This document shows positions 24,929 to 32,001 of a stretch of 64,000 nucleotides of DNA, one piece after another. Origin of the DNA: Nonomuraea maritima. GTDB taxonomy: Bacteria; Actinomycetota; Actinomycetes; Streptosporangiales; Streptosporangiaceae. Within the stretch, counting starts at the first letter, position 1; every line of letters starts with the position of its first letter. The stretch is taken from the NCBI RefSeq assembly GCF_900100395.1, contig NZ_FNFB01000023.1, positions 53,741 to 117,740 of the forward strand. Reading direction: 5' to 3'. The position numbers and the translations under genes were made by a program. Under the pieces are notes generated by a model. It saw only the letters and a list, made by a program, of their open reading frames with translations, ran no database searches and was not told the DNA's origin.

Positions 24929-25780
24929 TCATCCTGGGTGTGCCACCACCAGGCTCTCCACCTTCTCCTTGGTGTCGGTGTCGGGGTGCGGGGTGTGCAG
25001 CACGACGTTGAGGTCGGCGCGATCAGGCAGCCGCAACAGCGAGTACTCGAAGGTGAGGTCACCGGCTTCCGGATGGGTGATGGCCTTGATCCCCTGGGAG
25101 CGGGAACGGACATCCGGTCGCATCCACAACTCGGCGAAGTCGGTACTGGCCGTACACAGGTCTTCGGCGATCTGCCCGAAGGTCGGATCGTCGTGATACC
25201 GGGCCGCGCTGGCACGGAAGTCGGCCACCATGTCAGGGGCGAACGCGTGCCACTCGGTGAACCTGCTGCGGTAGGTCGGGTGGGTGAAGAACGCCACCAT
25301 GCAGTTCCGGACGTCGTCGTCGAACCCGAAGACCCGTCCGGCCGCGTCGTTCATCGCCACCAGGTTGTAGTGCCGGTCGAGCACGTGGGCCGGGTTGGGC
25401 ATCCACGCGTCCAGCACCGCACGCAGTTGCTCGCTCACCGGCGCACCCGGCCTGCCCGCGGGTTCCGGCGGATTCAGCCCGGCGAGCACGTACAGGTGTG
25501 CCCGCTCGGCCTCGTCGAGCTTCAGCGCGCGGGCGACCGCGTCCAGCACGGCGTCGGACACCTTGATGTCGCGCCCCTGCTCCAACCACGTGTACCAGGA
25601 CACTCCCACCCCGGCTAGCACGGCCACCTCTTCCCGGCGCAGCCCAGGAGTACGCCGGCGCCCTGCGGACGGCATACCGGCCTCGGCCGGGGTGAGGCCT
25701 TCCCGCTTGGCCCGCAGAAACTCTCTGAGCTGGTCACGCCGCCCCCGACTGCCACTCACACCCACACCATACGCGCCCAA
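24929..25780 (-). CDS. XRE-type regulator with MmyB-like ligand-binding domain
   Basis: 283-residue transcription factor. An N-terminal helix-turn-helix (about residues 15-95) contains RTPGLRREEVAVLAGVGVSWYTWLEQGRD, a signature of this actinobacterial family. A C-terminal MmyB-type PAS-like domain (about 115-280) has MPNPAHVLDRHYNLVAMN. Relatives usually regulate a neighbouring oxidoreductase, here the quinone oxidoreductase 35 nt downstream. The reading frame has no ATG near its beginning. A TTG at 25780, 6 nt after AAGGAGG, is the best placed start; internal GTG codons at 25765 and 25759 are alternatives. Confidence 0.87.
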   Translation of the reverse strand: MGAYGVGVSGSRGRRDQLREFLRAKREGLTPAEAGMPSAGRRRTPGLRREEVAVLAGVGVSWYTWLEQGRDIKVSDAVLDAVARALKLDEAERAHLYVLAGLNPPEPAGRPGAPVSEQLRAVLDAWMPNPAHVLDRHYNLVAMNDAAGRVFGFDDDVRNCMVAFFTHPTYRSRFTEWHAFAPDMVADFRASAARYHDDPTFGQIAEDLCTASTDFAELWMRPDVRSRSQGIKAITHPEAGDLTFEYSLLRLPDRADLNVVLHTPHPDTDTKEKVESLVVAHPG

Positions 25781-25929
25781 ATCCCACCTCCTTCACCATC
25801 GGTGGGGACACGCACTCAGCCCCGACGGCTCCCGCTCCTCCGACTCGTGGGGGTGGCGGGCGGCAGCGCCGACCAACCCCGCCCGCACCCCCACCGCCCG
25901 GCAACCCCCGGCAGCCACCCGCAACACAC

Positions 25930-26076
25930 CTCACCCCTACGGCGGCCTGCGACGGACCTCACTGCCACGCTTCTCACGCCACGGCAGCCTCCGACGCCCC
26001 CACTGCAACCGCAGCACACCTCACCCCCGACGACTCGTGGCGTACCCCTCACGCCACGGCAACCTGCGACGGGCCC
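25930..26076. repeat. three copies of a 29-bp imperfect direct repeat
   Basis: Copies of CTCACGCCACGGCAGCCT plus following bases CCGACG occur at 25930-25958, 25973-26001 and 26048-26076. They lie in the 469-bp gap between the HTH gene and the ABC transporter operon. No gene is supported in this gap: frames crossing it lack initiation signals. The rest of the gap is C-rich low-complexity sequence up to about 26200. Confidence 0.5.
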
Positions 26077-26249
26077 TCATCCGCCCACACACAGCAACAC
26101 TCGCCGGCCGTCTGAGGGGTGCTGTTGCGGCCTTCAAGGGTTGGGCAGGTGGGGTGGGGGGTGGTGATCTTGGGGCGCAGGTGAGAGGGGGGAAATGGGC
26201 AGTAGAATGCCGTAGCATTTTCACTCTTTTCCCCCCTGGAGGCATGGCC

Positions 26250-27116
26250 ATGGCCCGTCCCTGGATGCTGTTCACGACCGGACTTCTGGCCGTGGCGGTC
26301 GTGGCCTGTGCACCGGTCGACGATCCGGCCACCACCACCGCCGCGGCGCCGACGGCGTCCACCGCGTGCACGAAGGACCAGCTCCAGCTCCTCACCCCGG
26401 GCAAGCTGACCATCGGCACCGACAAGCCCGCCTACGAGCCGTGGTTCAAGGACGACGACCCGAGCAACGGCCAGGGCTTCGAGAGCGCGGTCGCGTTCGC
26501 CGTGGCGGGCGAGCTGGGCTTCGACCGCAGCGAGGTGCAGTGGAACACGGTGAAGTTCGACTCCGCGTTCGCGCCCGGCGAGAAGCAGTTCGACTTCGAC
26601 GTCAACCAGGTGTCGATCACGCCCGACCGGGCCAAGGCGGTCGACTTCAGCAACGGCTACTACACGGTCAAGCAGGCGGTCGTGGCGGTCGAGGGCAGCA
26701 AGTACGCCGACGCGAAGAGCCTGGCCGACCTCAAGAACGCGAAGATCGGCGTCCAGGTCGGCACCACCTCGCTCGACGCCGTCAAGAGCGTCATTCAGCC
26801 CGCTGACGACCCCAACGTCTACAACGAGCAGATCGACGCGGTGAACGCGCTGAAGAACAAGCAGGTCGACGCGCTGGTCGTCGACCTGCCGACGGCCTTC
26901 TACGTCACCGCGGCCCAGGTGGAGAACTCCAAGATCGTCGGCCAGTTCAGCTCGACGGGCGGCACGCCGGAGGAGTTCGGGCTGGTCATGGAGAAGGGCA
27001 GCCCGCTCAAGACCTGCGTCGACAAGGCCGTGGACGCGCTGAAGGAGAAGGGCGAACTCGCCAAGATCGAGCAGCAGTGGCTCGGTTCGGCCGCCGGCGC
27101 GCCCGAGCTGCAGTGA
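26250..27116 (+). CDS. amino-acid ABC transporter substrate-binding lipoprotein
   Basis: Solute-binding protein of about 288 residues for polar amino acids (SBP family 3). The lipobox VVAC puts the lipidated cysteine at residue 20, anchoring it to the outer side of the membrane. After a Thr/Ala-rich linker come PGKLTIGTDKPAYEPWF, FDSAFAPGEKQFDFDVNQVSITPDRAKAVDFS-type segments and the C-terminal KIEQQWLG, all typical. Start: CTGGAGG suits ATG at 26250 better than ATG at 26244. It heads an operon with permease and ATPase. A TAGAAT box at 26203-26208 may be its -10 element. Confidence 0.93.
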   Translation: MARPWMLFTTGLLAVAVVACAPVDDPATTTAAAPTASTACTKDQLQLLTPGKLTIGTDKPAYEPWFKDDDPSNGQGFESAVAFAVAGELGFDRSEVQWNTVKFDSAFAPGEKQFDFDVNQVSITPDRAKAVDFSNGYYTVKQAVVAVEGSKYADAKSLADLKNAKIGVQVGTTSLDAVKSVIQPADDPNVYNEQIDAVNALKNKQVDALVVDLPTAFYVTAAQVENSKIVGQFSSTGGTPEEFGLVMEKGSPLKTCVDKAVDALKEKGELAKIEQQWLGSAAGAPELQ

Positions 27117-27123
27117 CCCGCAG

Positions 27124-27963
27124 ATGAGCGAATGGGTCAAGTCCGACCGGCAGAAGGAGCGCGAACGCGTCCGTACGGTACGGGCGCGGCGTTCTGCCTC
27201 GATCGCGACCGTCTCGACGGTGGTCTTCATCGTCCTGGTCGTGTGGCTGGTCACCAACTCGCCGGGCTGGCCCCGGGTCTCGGAGACGTTCTTCGACCGG
27301 GAGCAGCTCGTCAAGGCGCTGCCTGACGTGCTGAGCGGCTTCTGGCTGAACATCAAGATCTTCCTGATCGCCGAGCCGCTCATCCTGGTCGTCGGCCTGC
27401 TGGTCGCGCTGGCAAGGGGCATCACGACGCCGGCGTTCTTCCCGATCCGGGCGCTCGCCACGCTGTACACGGACATCTTCCGCGGCGTGCCGACGATCCT
27501 GGTGATCTACCTGGTCGGGTTCGGGCTGCCCGCGCTGCGGCTGCAGGGCGTCCCGACCGACCTGGCGACGCTGGGCGTCATCGCCCTGACCCTCTCGTAC
27601 GGCGCGTACGTGGCGGAGGTGTTCCGCTCGGGCATCGAGTCGATCCACCCGAGCCAGGTGGCGGCGGCGCGCTCGCTCGGCCTGAGCCACGTCAGGACGA
27701 TGCGGTTCGTGGTGCTGCCGCAGGCCACCCGCCGGGTCGTGCCCCCGCTGCTGAACGACTTTGTCTCCCTGCAGAAGGACACGGCGCTCGTGGCGACCAT
27801 CGGGCCGCTGGAGGCGTTGCGGCAGGCGCAGATCCACGCGGCCAGCACCTTCAACTACACGCCGTACCTCGTCGCGGCGCTGCTGTTCATCCTCCTCACC
27901 ATCCCGATGGCCCGGCTGACCGACCACCTGGCCGCCCGTACGCGCAGGAGGCGTGGCGCATGA
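27124..27963 (+). CDS. amino-acid ABC transporter permease
   Basis: 279-residue inner-membrane subunit of the HisMQ/GlnP type. After a charged N-terminus there is a first helix at about 30-48, then the transport domain with the cytoplasmic EAA loop (VAAARSLGLSHVRTMRFVVLPQA, about residues 178-200) that docks on the ATPase. It lies 7 nt after the binding-protein gene and overlaps the ATPase start by 4 nt. A single permease suggests a homodimer. Confidence 0.94.
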   Translation: MSEWVKSDRQKERERVRTVRARRSASIATVSTVVFIVLVVWLVTNSPGWPRVSETFFDREQLVKALPDVLSGFWLNIKIFLIAEPLILVVGLLVALARGITTPAFFPIRALATLYTDIFRGVPTILVIYLVGFGLPALRLQGVPTDLATLGVIALTLSYGAYVAEVFRSGIESIHPSQVAAARSLGLSHVRTMRFVVLPQATRRVVPPLLNDFVSLQKDTALVATIGPLEALRQAQIHAASTFNYTPYLVAALLFILLTIPMARLTDHLAARTRRRRGA

Positions 27964-28703
27964 GCGTGCTGACCATGGAAGGCGTGTGGAAGAACTTCCA
28001 CGGCCACAGCGTGCTGCGCGGCATCGACCTGGAGGTCGAGGCGCACGAGGTGGTCAGCCTCATCGGGGCGTCAGGTTCGGGCAAGTCGACGCTGCTGCGC
28101 TGCGTCAACCTGCTGGAGACGGTGGACGACGGAGCCATCCATCTCGACGGCGAGGAGATCACCGACCCCCGGGTCGACGTCGACGGGGTGCGCAAGCGGC
28201 TCGGCATCGTGTTCCAGGCGTTCAACCTGTTCCCGCACATGACCGTGCTCGACAACATCACCCTCGCGCCCCGCCAGGTGCACGGGGTGGCGAAGGCGCA
28301 GGCGGAGGAGGAGGCGCACGCGCTGCTGACCAGGTTCGGTCTGGCGCAGAAGGCGATGGCGTACCCCGACCAGCTCTCGGGAGGGCAGCAGCAGCGGGTG
28401 GCCATCATCAGGGCGCTCGCCACCCAGCCGCGGCTCATGCTGCTCGACGAGGTCACCTCGGCGCTCGACCCCGAGCTGGTGCTGGAGGTGCTGGGGATCA
28501 TCAGGGAGCTCAAGGAGTCGGGCATGACGATGATCCTGACGACGCACGAGATGAGCTTCTGTCGCGACATCTCCGATACGGTGTGCTTTCTCGACGGCGG
28601 CGTGCTGCTGGAGAAGGGGCCGCCCGAGCAGATCTTCAGCGAGCCGGAGCACGCCCGTACGCGGGAGTTCCTGGGCAGCGTGCTGCGGTCGGGCAGGTTC
28701 TAG
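27960..28703 (+). CDS. amino-acid ABC transporter ATP-binding protein
   Basis: 247-residue ATPase of the GlnQ type that powers the importer. Walker A GASGSGKS at about 37-44, Q-loop VFQAFNLFP, signature LSGGQQQR, Walker B LMLLDEVTSALDPE and the switch histidine in TTHEMSF are all intact. Its stop (TAG at 28701-28703) and the stop of the convergent permease gene share the same CTAG palindrome, so the two convergent genes overlap by exactly 4 bp with no room for a terminator. Confidence 0.96.
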   Translation: MSVLTMEGVWKNFHGHSVLRGIDLEVEAHEVVSLIGASGSGKSTLLRCVNLLETVDDGAIHLDGEEITDPRVDVDGVRKRLGIVFQAFNLFPHMTVLDNITLAPRQVHGVAKAQAEEEAHALLTRFGLAQKAMAYPDQLSGGQQQRVAIIRALATQPRLMLLDEVTSALDPELVLEVLGIIRELKESGMTMILTTHEMSFCRDISDTVCFLDGGVLLEKGPPEQIFSEPEHARTREFLGSVLRSGRF

Positions 28704-30178
28704 CGGCGGTGCCGGCCGCCGGTGGACAGCACCCGCTCGGGTGCGTGCGGACGGGCGAGGACGCTCTTGCGGCGGCCGTACACGAGGTAGACGAACAGGC
28801 CGAAGGCCATCCACAGGGTGAACCAGACCCAGGTGAGCACCCGCAGGTTGACCAGGAGCCAGAACGTGGCGAGCAGCGACAGCGCGGGCAGCAGCGGCGA
28901 GAACGGCACCCGGAACCCCCGCTGCAGGTGCGGCATGCGCCGCCGCATCACGATCACCCCGGCGGCCACGAACGCGAAGGCGAACAGCGTCCCGATGACG
29001 ACGAGTTCCTGCATGGTGAGCACGGGCACGAACTCGGCCACCACGATCGCGACGAACCCGATCACCAGCGTGACCCGCGTCGGTGAGTGGTAGCGGCGGC
29101 TCACCCTGGCCAGACCGCGCGGGATGAGCCCGTCGCGGGCCATCGAGAACAGCACCCGCGTCTGCCCCACCATCAGGACGAGGATCACCGTGGTCAGCCC
29201 CAGCACCGCGCCCGCGTCGATGACGTGCACCATCCAGTCGACGCCGACCGCCCGGAACGCGCTCGCGAGCGGGGCGTCCACGGAGATCTTCGTGTACGAC
29301 ACCATGCCGACCATGACCAGGGCGACGGCGAGGTAGATGACCGTGGCCAGGACAAGGCTGCGGATCATGCCCTTCGGTATGGCCTTCGGCGCGTTCACGG
29401 TCTCCTCGGCCGAGGTCGCGACGACGTCGAAGCCGATGTAGGCGAACGCGATGGCGGAGGCCGCCGCGAAGATCCCGAACCAGCCGAACGCCTGGCTCTG
29501 TCCGACGAGCACTTCGAGTACGGTCGCCGGGGCCGTGTCGAGCGTCTTCGGCGGCACGTGAAAGTCGCCGAAGTTGGCCGGGTCGAGGTACAGCAGGCCG
29601 ACGACGATGACCGCGCCGATGGCCAGCAGCTTGGCCGACACCATGACCCACAGCGCCCGCAGCCCCACCCGCGCGCCGAGCGCCACGACGCCGGTGAGCA
29701 GCACGAGGATCGCGAGGACGAGCACGTCCTGGACGAACTCCTTGTCCGGCACGCGGACGCCGAAGTTGGCGATCGCGGCGACCGTGATGGCGCCCCAGGC
29801 CCGTGCCACGACGGCGGCGGCGAACTGCAGTTCCAGGATCAGCGCCCAGCCGATGATCCACGCCCAGACCTCGCCGAAGATGACGTACGTGAAGGTGTAG
29901 GCGCTGCCTGAGGTCGGCATGGTGGAGGACAGTTCGGCGTAGCACAGGCACGCCAGCAGGGCCGCGATGCCCGCGATCATGAAGGACAGGATGACCCCGG
30001 GCCCGGCGGTGGTGGCCGCCTGCTGGCCGGCGATGCTGAAGATGCCGGCGCCGATCATGACGCCGAGCCCGAGCACGATCAGGTCGGCCGGGCGGTAGAC
30101 CTCGGCCAGACTGTGCCGGGCGCCGGTGCGCAGGCCGGTGACCGCGGTGGGCGGCAGTCGTCGCAGAATCGTGGACAC
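28700..30178 (-). CDS. APC-family amino-acid permease
   Basis: About 492-residue secondary transporter of the amino acid-polyamine-organocation superfamily, cationic amino-acid transporter group, with about 12 membrane helices. Helix 1 has the unwound motif GVMIGAGIF that binds the substrate amino group. Further signatures are CYAELSSTMPTSGSAY and FIGFDVVATSAEE-like segments. GTG at 30178 gives the usual N-terminus; the open frame continues to 30238. It is convergent with the ABC importer, which may share its substrates. Confidence 0.88.
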   Translation of the reverse strand: MSTILRRLPPTAVTGLRTGARHSLAEVYRPADLIVLGLGVMIGAGIFSIAGQQAATTAGPGVILSFMIAGIAALLACLCYAELSSTMPTSGSAYTFTYVIFGEVWAWIIGWALILELQFAAAVVARAWGAITVAAIANFGVRVPDKEFVQDVLVLAILVLLTGVVALGARVGLRALWVMVSAKLLAIGAVIVVGLLYLDPANFGDFHVPPKTLDTAPATVLEVLVGQSQAFGWFGIFAAASAIAFAYIGFDVVATSAEETVNAPKAIPKGMIRSLVLATVIYLAVALVMVGMVSYTKISVDAPLASAFRAVGVDWMVHVIDAGAVLGLTTVILVLMVGQTRVLFSMARDGLIPRGLARVSRRYHSPTRVTLVIGFVAIVVAEFVPVLTMQELVVIGTLFAFAFVAAGVIVMRRRMPHLQRGFRVPFSPLLPALSLLATFWLLVNLRVLTWVWFTLWMAFGLFVYLVYGRRKSVLARPHAPERVLSTGGRHRR

Positions 30179-30420
30179 GGAACACCCCGCTCTGGGAACT
30201 CCTTCACCATCTCTCACACCCGTGACATCGGCAAGCACGGATCACAGCGCGCCGGCCCCTACGGTCCGTGTCCGGGGGCGAGCGGCTTGTCGCAGGTGAT
30301 GCCCGGTTCCGTGGGCGTACGGCGACGCCGGGAAAGCCGGCGGGGCGCGCCGAGATTTGAGATTTCGATAACGTATTCCGACTCGCCCGCTTACTGGCAG
30401 GCAGGGGCGTTTGTGCAGGT

Positions 30421-31722
30421 CTAGGCCCCGGTGACCAGCCAGGCGGGTCCCGCGGCGCGTAGCGTCAGCGTGACGAGACGGGCCAGCATCCACACGCCGA
30501 GCGCGCACCAGAGGGCCACGACGCCGAGACCGGACGCGGCCAGCGCCGCAGGCAGGTACGCGAGCGTCGTCCACACCCCTGCCCAGGCGAGGTAGCGCTG
30601 GTCGCCCGCGCCGATGAGCACGCCGTCGAGCACGAACACCACCCCGCACACCGGCTGGAACAGCGCGACCGGCCACAGCACGGCCAGCAGCAGCTCGGTG
30701 ACGTGCGGATCGGCGTCGAACAGCCCAGGCAGCACCGGACGGGCGGCGATGACGAGCAGCGCGAGCACCACGCCCGACCAGATGCCCCACTGCACCATCC
30801 GCTTCGTGGCCGCGCGGGTGGCGGCGACGTCGCCCGCGCCCAGCGAACGTCCGGTGATGGCCTGGCCCGCGATGGCGATGGCGTCCAGGGCGAAGGCGAG
30901 CAGCGTCCACACCTGTGTGGCGATGGCGTACGCGGCGAGTTCGGCCTCGCCCATGCGGGTGGCGATCACGGTGGCGGCGAGGAGCACGATCCGCAGACAG
31001 ACCGTACGGATGAGCAGCGCGAACCCGGCCGTGCCCGCCTGCCGGACCCCGCGCGGGTCCGGGGTGAGCGGAGTGCCGAGCCGCCGCGCCCCGCGCGCCA
31101 CGGCGACGAGGTAGACGGCCGCGCCCAGGGTCTGTGCCAGGACGGTGCCCCACGCCGAGCCGGCGATCCCCCAGTGCAGCCCGAGCACGAACCAGGCGTT
31201 GAGCGCCGCGTTGAGCGCGAACGAGCCCACCGCCACGACGAGCGGCGTCACCGTGTCCTGCAGCCCGCGCAGGACTCCGGTGCCGGCCAGCACGACGAGC
31301 ATCCCTGGCGCGCCGAGCAGACTGATCCGCAGGTACGTCACCGCCTGTTCGCTCTGCGCGGGGTTCGCGCCGAACAATTCCACGAGCGTCGGGGCGAGTG
31401 GCCAGACGACGGCGATGACGGCGACGCCGATGGCGAGGGCCAGCCAGATGCCGTTCACGCCGCTGCGCATGGCCTGGTCGTGGTTGCCCGCACCCGTCTG
31501 CCGGGACACGGACGCCGTGGTGCCGTACGCGAGGAACACGCACAGGTTGACCAGCGTGGCGAGGACGGCGCCCGCGACGCCGAGAGCGCCCACCGCCGCG
31601 GTGCCGAGACCGTGTCCCACGATGGCGTAGTCGGCCAGCAGGAAGAGCGGCTCGGCCACGAGGGCCCCGAAGGCCGGGACGGCGAGGCGTAGAATCTCCC
31701 GGTCTCGGGATGTAATGGGCAT
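30421..31722 (-). CDS. MATE-family efflux transporter (DinF-like)
   Basis: 433-residue polytopic protein with 12 predicted helices, cation-coupled multidrug exporter of the MATE/DinF group; homologs lie just upstream of dnaB in Streptomyces. Segments such as DREILRLAVPAFGALVAEPLFLLADYAIVGHGLG at the start and the repeat of this motif after the middle loop show the two-fold MATE architecture. The ATG at 31722 has no ribosome binding site but is preceded, 6 nt upstream, by a CATAAT -10 box. This suggests a leaderless transcript whose start lies inside a palindrome. Confidence 0.9.
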   Translation of the reverse strand: MPITSRDREILRLAVPAFGALVAEPLFLLADYAIVGHGLGTAAVGALGVAGAVLATLVNLCVFLAYGTTASVSRQTGAGNHDQAMRSGVNGIWLALAIGVAVIAVVWPLAPTLVELFGANPAQSEQAVTYLRISLLGAPGMLVVLAGTGVLRGLQDTVTPLVVAVGSFALNAALNAWFVLGLHWGIAGSAWGTVLAQTLGAAVYLVAVARGARRLGTPLTPDPRGVRQAGTAGFALLIRTVCLRIVLLAATVIATRMGEAELAAYAIATQVWTLLAFALDAIAIAGQAITGRSLGAGDVAATRAATKRMVQWGIWSGVVLALLVIAARPVLPGLFDADPHVTELLLAVLWPVALFQPVCGVVFVLDGVLIGAGDQRYLAWAGVWTTLAYLPAALAASGLGVVALWCALGVWMLARLVTLTLRAAGPAWLVTGA

Positions 31723-31742
31723 TCACCCATTATGCGCATTAC
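31712..31742 (-). promoter_or_regulatory. nested palindrome and putative leaderless promoter of the MATE gene
   Basis: TAATGGG (31713-31719) and CCCATTA (31726-31732) form a perfect inverted repeat spanning the MATE start codon. A second overlapping repeat pairs 31712-31722 with 31732-31742 (10 of 11). On the minus strand CATAAT lies 6 nt before the ATG, where a -10 box of a leaderless mRNA would be. A repressor bound here would block transcription initiation. Confidence 0.5.
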
Positions 31743-31830
31743 GGGGCGTGTCGCGGCAACTTTCTTTCCTCCACAGTCGGTGGACGGTGTTTTCGCAGGT
31801 CAGACGGCTTTCAGTAGAGGTGGAAAAGAG

Positions 31831-31907
31831 TTATCCCCAGGCTCCGTCCACAGGCCTTTCACACCCTGGGGGCTGTCCTCCACAGCTTGACCACAGGGTT
31901 GTCCACA
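31831..31907 (+). promoter_or_regulatory. cluster of five DnaA-box-like sites upstream of dnaB
   Basis: Five 9-mers in the same orientation within 77 bp: TTATCCCCA (31831), CCGTCCACA (31844), TCCTCCACA (31876), TTGACCACA (31887) and TTGTCCACA (31899). The last is a perfect actinobacterial DnaA box and the fourth differs by one base. Neighbouring sites are 11-13 bp apart within two groups, so they face the same side of the helix. The cluster ends 94 bp before the dnaB start and probably mediates DnaA control of dnaB. Confidence 0.65.
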
Positions 31908-32001
31908 GGTCGCGTTGCCGTCAGTCCGAGACTCAGGAAAACTGTCACCCCGGTCGACTACAAGTGGGGGTGGTGCGACCGCCTGGTTGTGAGGGGGCGT
32001 C

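Noticed and set aside
25781..26249. Coding continuation from 25395 through the gap into the binding-protein gene
   Set aside because: The frame is antisense to the HTH gene and then crosses low-complexity DNA; the lipoprotein signal sequence at 26250 marks the true start.
23919..30238. Secondary-metabolite gene cluster
   Set aside because: Contains only one oxidoreductase, a regulator and transporters; no biosynthetic core enzyme.
31831..31907. Replication origin oriC
   Set aside because: Only five boxes, no AT-rich unwinding stretch, and dnaA/dnaN are not adjacent. Synteny puts oriC to the left of trxA.
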